Positions 45,768-53,492 of a DNA stretch of 59,705 nt are shown piece after piece. Below the pieces are notes generated by a model. The model searched no databases. It saw nothing but the letters and a program-made list of their open reading frames with translations, and was not told where the DNA came from. The position numbers and the translations under genes were made by a program. Positions within the stretch are counted from its first letter, which is position 1, and every line of letters starts with the position of its first letter. The DNA lies in NCBI GenBank assembly GCA_029558835.1, contig JAKQDH010000042.1, positions 1-59,705 of the forward strand, in the 5' to 3' direction. This DNA comes from Planctomycetota bacterium (GTDB lineage: Bacteria; Planctomycetota; Phycisphaerae; UBA1845).

Positions 45768-46916
45768 TCAACGGGGACGCCATGCCGCAGTGCCTTCCGG
45801 CCACGGGTAACTCCCCGGCTTGATGGTGAACCGCGTGGCGCTAGCGTCATGCGTCGAAAGCGTGACGATACCGGGCCCAAGTTCGGCGGTTACCTGCAAC
45901 CGATGCCAACGCATCTGCCGCGCGAGCGCCACCGCGGTGGCACCGCCTTCGGCGAAGACATGGCGGGTTTTGCCGAGGGGGATGACGTGCTGCGCGACAC
46001 GGACCAGATGCAACGCCAGGCCTTCGGCGATGGCGACGTCGTGCACCGGCGGCAGGCCGACGTGGAGAACAGCCCGCTCTGTTCCGTGCAATGCAGCAAC
46101 GACTTCGTCCCCGAGCAAGGCCCATTGGGCCGGGCTGACCGAACTGGTCGTGGCCAGTTCCTGCGGCAGCGAGAACACCCGAACCCCCAGTGCTGTCTGC
46201 CGCGCAACGAAGTCCCGGGTGACCCGGGTCGCACTGCCGCAGACGAAGAGTTCGCGGCCCTGGGCCGGCTTGGGCAGTGCGCTCGAGACGGGCAACGCGA
46301 GGATCGCGCTGAAGAACTCCGCGCCGCCGGCCATCAGCCAGCGATCGTTTCGGAGCGCGGCCCATTGGCGCAGGTCCTTCGGACTGGCAGCGTCACCGAT
46401 GACGATTCCGCGTGCGGGCAGACCTTCTTCCGCCCGGCGGACGAACAGCGGCAGCGAAGCCGGCTCGGCGATCAACTCGCGCACGCTGGGCGAAGAGCGC
46501 GGATGCCTGGGGTCGTGAGCGAACTCAGTTTCGTGGAGCCATTGTCCGCGCACGGAATACTGACCGTCCACGATCTTCCGACCCAGGGAAGGATTGGCGG
46601 GGACGAGCAGAGCGCCGTCGAGGCCGAGTGCGGCGACAATGGCTTCGATTTCCGGGGTCACGTTGCCGCGGAGCACGGAGTCGGTCTTCTTGTAGAGCCA
46701 ACCGGCCCGCCGCTGCCGCAACAGGCGCGCGGCGCGGGTCGCGCGCTCGGCCGCCTCGCCTGGCGCGCACGCGCGCGAATCGGTGTCCAGGCAGAGGAGG
46801 TCCGCCTCGCGCGACGGTTCGCCTGCCAGGACGACTTCCGCCTGCAACCCGTGGCGCAGTCCCACTGCGCCTACTTCCGCCGCGCCGGTCAAATCGTCCG
46901 CGATCACGCCGATCAT
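45768..46916 (-). CDS. Four-carbon acid sugar kinase (DUF1537 family)
   Basis: 382 aa. N-terminal domain GVIADDLTGAAEVGA (the D-D-x-T-G-A signature), DTDSRA, YKKTDSVLRGNV (K-x-D-S-x-x-R-G-N) and PANPSLGRKIVDGQY are diagnostic for DUF1537 kinases; the C-terminal domain has the nucleotide-binding GGATAVALARQM. Characterised members phosphorylate D-threonate, D-erythronate, 3-oxo-tetronate or related C4 acids at O4. ATGA overlap with the PdxA-type gene, the pairing known from D-threonate/D-erythronate catabolism. Cytoplasmic. Confidence 0.92.
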   Translation of the reverse strand: MIGVIADDLTGAAEVGAVGLRHGLQAEVVLAGEPSREADLLCLDTDSRACAPGEAAERATRAARLLRQRRAGWLYKKTDSVLRGNVTPEIEAIVAALGLDGALLVPANPSLGRKIVDGQYSVRGQWLHETEFAHDPRHPRSSPSVRELIAEPASLPLFVRRAEEGLPARGIVIGDAASPKDLRQWAALRNDRWLMAGGAEFFSAILALPVSSALPKPAQGRELFVCGSATRVTRDFVARQTALGVRVFSLPQELATTSSVSPAQWALLGDEVVAALHGTERAVLHVGLPPVHDVAIAEGLALHLVRVAQHVIPLGKTRHVFAEGGATAVALARQMRWHRLQVTAELGPGIVTLSTHDASATRFTIKPGSYPWPEGTAAWRPR

Positions 46917-47977
46917 GGAACGGGCTTGTTACGTCTGGCGATGGCGAGCTGTGCCGCCAGGCGGGTGGCCGAGTAGAGGCTGGTCGGATTGGCCTTGCCC
47001 TGCCAGGCGATGTCGAACGCCGTGCCGTGGTCAACGGACGTGCGAATGATGGGCAGGCCGAGCGTGAGGTTCACTCCCGTGTCGAAGGCGAGCATCTTGA
47101 AGGGGATATGCCCCTGGTCATGGTAGAGGCAGACGACCGCGTCGAACTTCTTCCGCATGCCCGCCGTGAATGCCGCATCCGGCACGAGGGGGCCGGCCGC
47201 GTCGATGCCGCGCCGCCTGGCTTCGGCCACCGCCGGCGCAACGAAGTTCTCCTCCTCCCCCTGGCCGAACAACCCGTGTTCGCCGGCGTGCGGATTGAGG
47301 CCGCACACGCCCAGGCGCGGCGCGCGACCCAGCATCACCGCCATCGCGGTTGCGGTGAGTTCAATGACGGTCAGCACGCGCTCGACGGAAAGTGTCTCGG
47401 GCACTGCGTGGTAGCCGATGTGTGTTGTCACCATGCTCACGGCGAGTTTGTCCGAGTAGAGCATCATGCAACTGCGCCGCGCGCCGGTCAGGGCTGTGAA
47501 GATCTCCGTGTGGCCCGGATGGGCGACGCCGGAGAGGCGCAGTGCCTCCTTGTGGATCGGGGCGGTGACGACGGCCTCAAGGCTGCCGGCGAGCGCAGCG
47601 CGGACGGCCTCCTCGATATAGCGGTAGCCCGCTCGACCCGCCGCGGCGGAGATTTGGCCCGGTTCGATCGCGTCCAGATCGGGGGTGGCGAGATCGACGA
47701 GGAGCGGCCCGGTGCAGGTCATGCCTTCGTGCCATTCCGGGAGCGAGACGGTGCGCCAGGGCGAGGCCGCTGTCTTTTCTGTCCCTTCGCGTCCTTCTGT
47801 CGCAAGCGACCAGCAGGACTCAAGCGACGAAAGCCTCTGGATAACACGCGCGTCTCCGAACAGCACCGGCACGCACACGGCGAGCACCGAGGGCTCGCGC
47901 AAGGCATGCAAACAGATTTCCGGCCCGATGCCCGCCGGATCGCCCATCGTGAGACCAAGAATGGGCTTGGACCTCAT
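46913..47977 (-). CDS. pdxA2: PdxA-type 4-phosphotetronate dehydrogenase
   Basis: 354 aa, PdxA superfamily: TMGDPAGIGPEI at the N-terminus, TAPIHKEAL, GHTEIFTAL, CGLNPHAGEHGLFGQGEE and CLYHDQGHIPFKML, with the metal-binding histidines of the family present. In pyridoxine synthesis PdxA oxidises 4-phosphohydroxythreonine, but next to a DUF1537 kinase PdxA2 enzymes oxidise and decarboxylate 4-phospho-D-threonate or -erythronate to DHAP and CO2. The neighbourhood favours the catabolic role. An unusually polar loop (ESCWSLATEGREGTEKTA) is inserted near residue 55. Overlaps both neighbours by four bases. Confidence 0.92.
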   Translation of the reverse strand: MRSKPILGLTMGDPAGIGPEICLHALREPSVLAVCVPVLFGDARVIQRLSSLESCWSLATEGREGTEKTAASPWRTVSLPEWHEGMTCTGPLLVDLATPDLDAIEPGQISAAAGRAGYRYIEEAVRAALAGSLEAVVTAPIHKEALRLSGVAHPGHTEIFTALTGARRSCMMLYSDKLAVSMVTTHIGYHAVPETLSVERVLTVIELTATAMAVMLGRAPRLGVCGLNPHAGEHGLFGQGEEENFVAPAVAEARRRGIDAAGPLVPDAAFTAGMRKKFDAVVCLYHDQGHIPFKMLAFDTGVNLTLGLPIIRTSVDHGTAFDIAWQGKANPTSLYSATRLAAQLAIARRNKPVP

Positions 47978-48882
47978 GCGAGATGCAGCTTGGCCGCCTC
48001 ACCGCGCAGCGCTTCAAGTTCGGCGGGCGCGAGCGGCAGCAAAGGCGGGAGAACGGTCGGCGAGCAGAGTCCGCGGAGATGGAGCAGGCACTTGATGGCC
48101 GCGAGCGATTGCCCGAGCGTGCGGCCCTTTTGGTAAAGTGCGGCCACGGCGCTCATGCGATCGGCGTGTTGGGTGGCTGCGGTCCAGTTACCGCTCTCGG
48201 TTGCAGCGCAGAGTCTGTGGCACACGTCAGGAATCAGATTCCCCACGCTCGGCACGATGCCGTCCATGCCGGACTTCAAGTCCTGCGCCATGAGCGCGCC
48301 GACCCCGCAAAAGAGGGAGAAATCCGCCCGCCCGCCGAAGTGCTTCAGCAGATCCGCGTGCCGTTGGGCGTCGTTCTCCGAGTCCTTCAGCCCGACGAAC
48401 TGTGGATGGCCGATGAGTTCGCCGATGACCTCCAGGGGAATCGAGACCCGCGTGGTCATGGGGATGTTGTACAGGAGCACCGGGCCGGGCGAGGCGTCGA
48501 GCAACGCGCGAAACCACGCGGTCAGTTCCGCGGGGCGCGGCGGGTAGTAGAACGGCGGCAACGCGGCCATGGCATCCGCGCCCAGGGAGAAAGACTCTCC
48601 TGCGCTGTCCAGGGCGTCGGCCAGGGAGTTTTCGGCCACGTTCACGTAGATCCGCACTCGTTTGCGCGCGGCGGCGACAGCGCGCTCGATGAAGGGGCGC
48701 CGCATCGATCGCGGCACGCAAGGGCCTTCGCCGGTCGTGCCCAGCAGGAGCAGGCCCTCGACACCACCGGCGATTTGGAAGGCAATCAGGCGGTCCAACG
48801 CGGCGAAATCCAGGCGGCCGTCGCTCGTGATCGGGGTGACCAGCGGCACGACCACGCCTCCGGGTTTGGTGGTGTTGTTCAT
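47974..48882 (-). CDS. DapA/NAL-family Schiff-base lyase
   Basis: 302 aa TIM barrel of the dihydrodipicolinate synthase/N-acetylneuraminate lyase superfamily: GTTGE at residues 48-52 (pyruvate carboxylate site), Y138 in LYNIP and the Schiff-base lysine K166 in GLKDSEND. The family condenses or cleaves pyruvate with an aldehyde. In this catabolic context, with no lysine genes nearby, cleavage of a 2-keto-3-deoxy acid to pyruvate plus aldehyde is expected. Overlaps pdxA2 by ATGA and is one base away from the dehydrogenase gene. Confidence 0.9.
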   Translation of the reverse strand: MNNTTKPGGVVVPLVTPITSDGRLDFAALDRLIAFQIAGGVEGLLLLGTTGEGPCVPRSMRRPFIERAVAAARKRVRIYVNVAENSLADALDSAGESFSLGADAMAALPPFYYPPRPAELTAWFRALLDASPGPVLLYNIPMTTRVSIPLEVIGELIGHPQFVGLKDSENDAQRHADLLKHFGGRADFSLFCGVGALMAQDLKSGMDGIVPSVGNLIPDVCHRLCAATESGNWTAATQHADRMSAVAALYQKGRTLGQSLAAIKCLLHLRGLCSPTVLPPLLPLAPAELEALRGEAAKLHLA

Positions 48883-48883
48883 G

Positions 48884-50029
48884 TCAGAAAGTGGCTTCGT
48901 AAATCGCCGTCGCGTCGGTTTCGGTGACGGGGCGGAGGTTGTTTTTCAGAAGGCGCGTCACGTGCATCGCCGCCTGGGCGAGGGAGGGGATGGCATCGCG
49001 CGGGATGTTGACTTCGGTGAGCGTCTGGGGGACGCCGCATCGGCGCGAGAGCTGGGCGAGGAACTCGACGCCGCATTCGGCGGTGGCCGCGGCCGAGCCG
49101 GCGGGCCGCACGCCGAGGGCCATGGCGACCTCCGCGTAGCGCTCCGGCGCGGCCGGGGCGTTGAACCGGATGACGTGGGGGAGGAGGAGCGAATTGGCGA
49201 CGCCGTGGGCGATGTGAAACCGTCCCCCCAGCGGATACGAGAGGGCATGCACCGCGCCGGTGTTGACCGGGCCGAGGCAGAGTCCGCCGTAGAAGCTGCC
49301 GAGGGCCAGCGCGGCGCGGGCTTCAAGATCCCGCCCGTTGCGCACGGCGCGCTCGAGATGCGCCGCGATGAGGCGGATGCCCTCGAGGGCGTGGATGTCG
49401 ACGGCGGGGTGTGCGAACCTGTTGGCGTAGGCTTCGATGCAATGCGTGAGCGCGTCAAGGCCGGTGGCGGCGGTGACGCCGGGCGGCACGGTGAGCGTAA
49501 GCAAGGGGTCAATGAACGCCGCATCCGGCACGAGATGGGGACTGACGACGCCCTTCTTCAGCGCCACCGCTTCGTCGAGCAGGATCGCGTTAGGGGAGAC
49601 TTCGGCGCCCGTGCCGGACGTGGTGGGCAGGCAGACGAGCGGCAGGGCGCGGCCTGCCAGCAAGTTGATTCCGAACACGTCCGTGAGGGTTTGGGTTCCG
49701 CGCGTGAGGGCGGCGAGGAGTTTGGCGACATCGATCGCGCTGCCGCCGCCGATGCCGAGCACGGCGTCGATGTTCTCGCGGCGGGCGGCGGCCAGCCTTT
49801 CCTCGAACAGGGCGCAGGTGGGCTCGCAGTCCACCGGCGTGGCGGTGACGACCGCGAGATTCGCTTGTTGCAGGGCGTCCCGCACTGCGCCGAGCGTGGG
49901 CAGCACCGGCGTTCCGGACACGAGCAGCACACGGCGCACGCCGCGCTGGGCGAGATACTCCGCGCAGTGCGGCGCGCAGCCGTTGCCGAGCACGACGCGC
50001 GGCGGTTGGAGAAGCGTGACGAGGTTCAC
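48884..50029 (-). CDS. Iron-containing alcohol dehydrogenase
   Basis: 381 aa. Family III (iron-dependent) dehydrogenase: GIGGGSAIDVAK for NAD(P), PTTSGTGAEVSPNAI, and all four metal ligands visible (D and H of GLDALTHCIEAY, H in TGAVHALSYPLG, H in HGVANSLLLPHV). These enzymes interconvert small aldehydes and alcohols. Between the lyase and the symporter, it would most simply reduce the aldehyde released by the lyase. Start ATG 50029; about 45 bases after the symporter. Confidence 0.92.
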   Translation of the reverse strand: MNLVTLLQPPRVVLGNGCAPHCAEYLAQRGVRRVLLVSGTPVLPTLGAVRDALQQANLAVVTATPVDCEPTCALFEERLAAARRENIDAVLGIGGGSAIDVAKLLAALTRGTQTLTDVFGINLLAGRALPLVCLPTTSGTGAEVSPNAILLDEAVALKKGVVSPHLVPDAAFIDPLLTLTVPPGVTAATGLDALTHCIEAYANRFAHPAVDIHALEGIRLIAAHLERAVRNGRDLEARAALALGSFYGGLCLGPVNTGAVHALSYPLGGRFHIAHGVANSLLLPHVIRFNAPAAPERYAEVAMALGVRPAGSAAATAECGVEFLAQLSRRCGVPQTLTEVNIPRDAIPSLAQAAMHVTRLLKNNLRPVTETDATAIYEATF

Positions 50030-50040
50030 GGTTGTTTTGG

Positions 50041-50132
50041 CGCTAGAATCCTCGAGTTGTGGGATTCGAGGTCATCAGGTCAAGTCTTGCCATCGAATCG
50101 CGGACTTGGATGGATCTGAGGCGCGCCTCATC
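50041..50132 (-). repeat. Dispersed gene-end repeat, copy R4
   Basis: On the minus strand: GAGGCGCGCCTCAGAT, then AAGTCCGCGAT, then AAGACTTGACCTGATGACC and CTCGAGGATTCTAG. The first part lies inside the symporter reading frame, encodes its final residues (RRASDPSKSAIRWQDLT) and supplies its stop codon. Confidence 0.7.
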
Positions 50133-51679
50133 AGGGTGTTGCGCTTTTCCAGCCAGCCCCAGAGGGTCCACTCGGCCTTGCCGCCGGGCGGGAAGAAGAA
50201 GCTCGCCAGGTAGCCGACCCCCAGCACGATAGCGTGGGCGCAGACCCCGATCATCACGCCGGCCCAGGGAAAACTGTAATCCCCAAGGTCCACCATCTTG
50301 TTTTTGCCGCTGGTCAGCGTGGCCCACGCGGTGAAGATCAGACTCACGATGATGCCGATCCAGAGGCCCTGCTTGTTGGCGCGGCGGCTGAGAAACGAGA
50401 GGATGAACATGCCGGCCAGCCCGCCGGAAATGATCGACGACACGGCATAGTAAAGCGAGAGCACCCTTTCGCTCTTCCAGGCGATGAGCGCGGCAATTCC
50501 CACTGCCGCAACGCCGCAAATGCCCACGATGACTTTTCCCACGAACAACCGCCTCGTGTCGGAGGCATCGGGGCGCAGCTTGCGGTAGTAGTCCTCGACC
50601 CCGACGGCCGACAGGCAGTTGAGGTCCGAGGCCAGGGTGGACATGCCCGCGGCGAACACGGCCGCCATGAAGAGCCCCGACAGGCCGACCGGAATCTTGG
50701 TTACGAGGAAGTGCGGGAAGACCTTGTCGGACATCACCTTGCCGGTTTTGTCCAGCAGCTCGGGAGGGAAGGCCGCGCCGGAGAGCTGGTAGTAGCACCA
50801 GAGCAGCGTGCCGATGAGCATGAATAGCGTCCAGAGGGGCACGCACATCAGCGCGCCCAGCGCCACGCCTTTGAGCGCCTCCCGGTCGGACTTCGCCACC
50901 AGGTAGCGCTGCACCACGGTCTGGTCGGCGCAGTACTTTTGCAGAAACCAGAAGAAGCCGTAGAGCGTCATGACCCACAGGCTGGTTTTGTCCCCGAAAT
51001 CCAACTTCGGCGTGCCCAGGCTGAATTTGCCTTGTGCGCTCGCGAGTTCAAACGCCGCGCCGATGCCGCCGGGCATGATGAAGACGAGGATGCCCAGGAT
51101 GACGAGGACGCCCAGGCACATGATGAAACCCTGGATCACATCCGTCCAGATCACCGCTTCAAGCCCGCCGAACAGGGTGTAGAGCACGGTGAGCGTGCCG
51201 GTGATCAGCAACACAACGTAGATGTTCCAGCCGGTCATGCTGCTGGCGGTGAGCGAGAGCAGGTAGAGCACGAAACCCATTTTCGAGAAGTGCCCGGCGC
51301 TGAAGGCAAGCCCGCTGTAAGCCCGTGCGCCGTAGCCAAAGCGCTGTCCGAAGTACTCGTAAGCGCTCAGCCCGACCGCGTGCCGGAAGAACGGGACGAT
51401 GACCTTGCCGACCAACAGCAGCACGATGAGGATCATGAACATCGGATACAGCTCGCTCCAGGTGCCGGCATAAGCGGAGCCCGGATACGCGATGAAGGTG
51501 ATGCTGCTGATGAGGGTGGCGAACATCGAGACGCCCATCGCCCAGTGGGGGACGGAGCGACGTGCCGCAAAGTAGGTGTCCGTGGTATCCTGCCGGCGCG
51601 AAAAGCGAAGGCCGATCCACGCCACCACGGCGAAATACAGAACGACAATGAGGAAATCCAACCAGCGCAGCGTTTCCAT
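50075..51679 (-). CDS. Sodium:solute symporter (SSS family)
   Basis: 534 aa with about 13 membrane helices. SSS features: N-terminal WLDFLIVVLYFAVVAWIG, SMFATLISSITFIAYPGSAYA (sodium-site helix), GGLEAVIWTDVIQGFIM and AGMSTLASDLNCLSAVGVEDYY. Several SSS members import sialic acids, sugars and sugar acids; the position between the YhcH-like protein and the catabolic enzymes makes the released sugar acid the likely cargo. The last ~17 residues are repeat-derived (copy R4). Confidence 0.93.
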   Translation of the reverse strand: METLRWLDFLIVVLYFAVVAWIGLRFSRRQDTTDTYFAARRSVPHWAMGVSMFATLISSITFIAYPGSAYAGTWSELYPMFMILIVLLLVGKVIVPFFRHAVGLSAYEYFGQRFGYGARAYSGLAFSAGHFSKMGFVLYLLSLTASSMTGWNIYVVLLITGTLTVLYTLFGGLEAVIWTDVIQGFIMCLGVLVILGILVFIMPGGIGAAFELASAQGKFSLGTPKLDFGDKTSLWVMTLYGFFWFLQKYCADQTVVQRYLVAKSDREALKGVALGALMCVPLWTLFMLIGTLLWCYYQLSGAAFPPELLDKTGKVMSDKVFPHFLVTKIPVGLSGLFMAAVFAAGMSTLASDLNCLSAVGVEDYYRKLRPDASDTRRLFVGKVIVGICGVAAVGIAALIAWKSERVLSLYYAVSSIISGGLAGMFILSFLSRRANKQGLWIGIIVSLIFTAWATLTSGKNKMVDLGDYSFPWAGVMIGVCAHAIVLGVGYLASFFFPPGGKAEWTLWGWLEKRNTLMRRASDPSKSAIRWQDLT

Positions 51680-51688
51680 GGAGAGTCG

Positions 51689-51869
51689 CTAGAGTCCTCG
51701 ACTTGTGGAATATGGAGTCAACAGGTCAAGTTTGGCCCCTGCCGTTCCAGGCCTCGCCACCTTCCGTCGAGGACTCTAGATGAGCAAGGCGCGGAGGCAG
51801 GGTGCCCCGCTGCCCCCCCACGGTTCCTTTGGACTGCATGTTTCATCGGTCTGAGGTGCGCCTCGCTAG
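51689..51869 (-). repeat. Dispersed gene-end repeat, copy R2 (longest copy)
   Basis: Starts at CTAGCGAGGCGC (which provides the TAG stop of the yhcH-like gene), continues through CATGCAGTCCAAAGGAACCG (shared with R1), and ends in a hairpin-prone 91-bp unit with perfect 14-bp inverted ends CTAGAGTCCTCGAC / GTCGAGGACTCTAG (51689-51702 and 51766-51779). The interior CTGTTGACTCCATATTCCAC is shared with R3. Confidence 0.75.
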
Positions 51870-52456
51870 ATTATCAGAATCCCTGGGGCGGTGTTGGCGT
51901 CGGCCGGGGCCTGGGAGGTCACGGCTGCCCCCGCATCGGCTGCGGGCAAGTGGGCATCCCGGATCTTAACCACGATCTTCCGCACCACGTCGCCCTCGCC
52001 ATCGTGGGCGCGCAGACTGGGGGCGTGAGCATCCTGGGGCAAGAACACCGCCACGTCACCCGCAAGGACCAACAACTGCGACTGCGGGGTGTCGCCCATG
52101 GGGAAGAACAGATTGCCGTTGGCATCGTAGGCGGTCTTGGAGTCCAGCGCGTGGGGGTTGCAGAACTCGATGCGCTCGCGACCGCTCCAAACATACTGCA
52201 GATCCGTGTAGCGGGCGTGCGCCTCGAAACGGCCCTCGCTCCGCCGCTTCGATTCATAGCACTGAAGAAGCACGTAGACCGCATCCCCGTCCACGGTCAC
52301 CCGTCGCGTTACACCGCGCGGCACGTTGGCAATCTCGCTGACGACGCCCGGGAAGCGGCCCGCCAGACAATCCTGCAGGAACGCCAGCCCCCGCCCCAGC
52401 CGGCTCCGCGGGTCCACGACTTCAGCCAGATCCTCGAGTTTTCCCAGCATCGCCAT
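51866..52456 (-). CDS. yhcH: YhcH/YjgK/YiaL (DUF386) family sugar anomerase-like protein
   Basis: 196 aa. Matches DUF386: ERIEFCNPHAL, ARYTDLQYVWSGRE (usual H-x-x-Y-x-D-L-Q-Y) and the C-terminal LAGDVAVFLPQDAHAPSL, with KIVVKI near the end. E. coli YhcH (NanQ) accelerates anomerisation of sialic acid and related sugars, giving the open-chain keto form used by the lyase. Here the first conserved His is part of EAHARYTDLQY. The C-terminal ~20 residues are low-complexity, and the stop comes from repeat R2. First of the metabolic genes after the pseudopilin. Confidence 0.88.
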   Translation of the reverse strand: MAMLGKLEDLAEVVDPRSRLGRGLAFLQDCLAGRFPGVVSEIANVPRGVTRRVTVDGDAVYVLLQCYESKRRSEGRFEAHARYTDLQYVWSGRERIEFCNPHALDSKTAYDANGNLFFPMGDTPQSQLLVLAGDVAVFLPQDAHAPSLRAHDGEGDVVRKIVVKIRDAHLPAADAGAAVTSQAPADANTAPGILII

Positions 52457-52619
52457 GTTTGGTTCCCTTTCTTTCCCGGAAAGACCCAGGTCGCATGCTT
52501 TCCTGGATCAACACGCTCTCCCTGGCGGCCGGGCACGTCCGCGGGCGAGGGCATGATGCCGCACTGCCTGTAGGGTCGCAACCCTGATTCCCCGGCGATC
52601 CTGGCTGAAGCCCACGCGC

Positions 52620-53393
52620 TCACGGTGTTGTGCCGGTCTGCAGCGGATTGAAGAGCGTAAAGGGACAGCCTTGGGGATTGAGCTTCACCGCCACCGAATG
52701 GCCGTCGAGGAACGAAAGCGTGGTCGTTCCCGCGTGGCGCTTGTCCTTGGCGTCGATCATGCGGGGATTGGCGTTGGGCTTGGCCTGATAGTTGAACGTG
52801 GGGTCGGTGGGCTCCCAGATGTTCCAGCCGGCAAAGTCCATGGGGCCAAACGGCCCGTCAGCATTGATCTCTGCGAAATACGCAATTTCACCGGGTCCGA
52901 CCGGCAGGCTCGTGATCTTTTGGTAGGCGACGGGCGCATAGACTTTCTGGGCGGCGTACTTGGCAAGATCGATGGAATTGATGGTGTAGTGCAGCGTGTA
53001 TCGTACCCTGGCGGCCTTCGTCGTGCGGAAGGAGGGGCACTGGTAGACACCGATCGTCGCGTAGTTGGTGTGCATGAAGACGGCATCCATCGCCCGGTTT
53101 CCCTCGATCCGGACATGGCTGACGTAGGGGGCCAGCATCGAGGCGAAGAAGTAGCCTTGGCCGAACGTATCGCCGGGCACGCAGTCGTTGTAGTCATTCG
53201 CATACAGCTGGGCTGCGAGGCCCAACTGCCGCATGTTGCTGAAGCACTGGGTGGTCTTGGCCTTGGCCTTGGCGCGGCCCAGGGCAGGCAGCAGCATCCC
53301 CGCGAGAATGGCGATGATGGCGATGACGACGAGCAGCTCGATCAAAGTGAATCCGCTGTGGATGGGCGGATGGCTCGTTGTGTTGCGTTTCAT
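52620..53393 (-). CDS. Type II pseudopilin-like protein with H-X9-DG tail
   Basis: 257 aa. Prepilin N-terminus [19 protein letters not shown]: cleavage expected after G14, with F15 methylated and E19 (position +5) present. The C-terminus contains the H-X9-DG signature ([15 protein letters not shown]). These G-H-like pseudopilins occur in large numbers in Planctomycetes and Verrucomicrobia, commonly next to carbohydrate genes; their function is unknown. It lies between the head exoprotein (100 bases upstream) and the yhcH-like gene (163 bases downstream), all on one strand. Confidence 0.9.
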   Translation of the reverse strand: MKRNTTSHPPIHSGFTLIELLVVIAIIAILAGMLLPALGRAKAKAKTTQCFSNMRQLGLAAQLYANDYNDCVPGDTFGQGYFFASMLAPYVSHVRIEGNRAMDAVFMHTNYATIGVYQCPSFRTTKAARVRYTLHYTINSIDLAKYAAQKVYAPVAYQKITSLPVGPGEIAYFAEINADGPFGPMDFAGWNIWEPTDPTFNYQAKPNANPRMIDAKDKRHAGTTTLSFLDGHSVAVKLNPQGCPFTLFNPLQTGTTP

Positions 53394-53492
53394 GATGCTC
53401 TACCAGGAAGGGGGCGGATCGGTGAGGGTGGGGGGCGGGTTGCCGGGGATGCCTGGACTCCGGCCCGCCGCCCCACCCAACCGGTTCCCCGA

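Noticed and set aside
47974..48882. Lysine-biosynthetic dapA
   Set aside because: Same fold and catalytic Lys, but it overlaps catabolic kinase-pathway genes and no other lysine genes are near.
36869..52456. Classical sialic acid (nan) catabolism
   Set aside because: Symporter, lyase and YhcH would fit, but no ManNAc kinase, epimerase or nag genes are present, while a C4 acid kinase/PdxA2 pair is.
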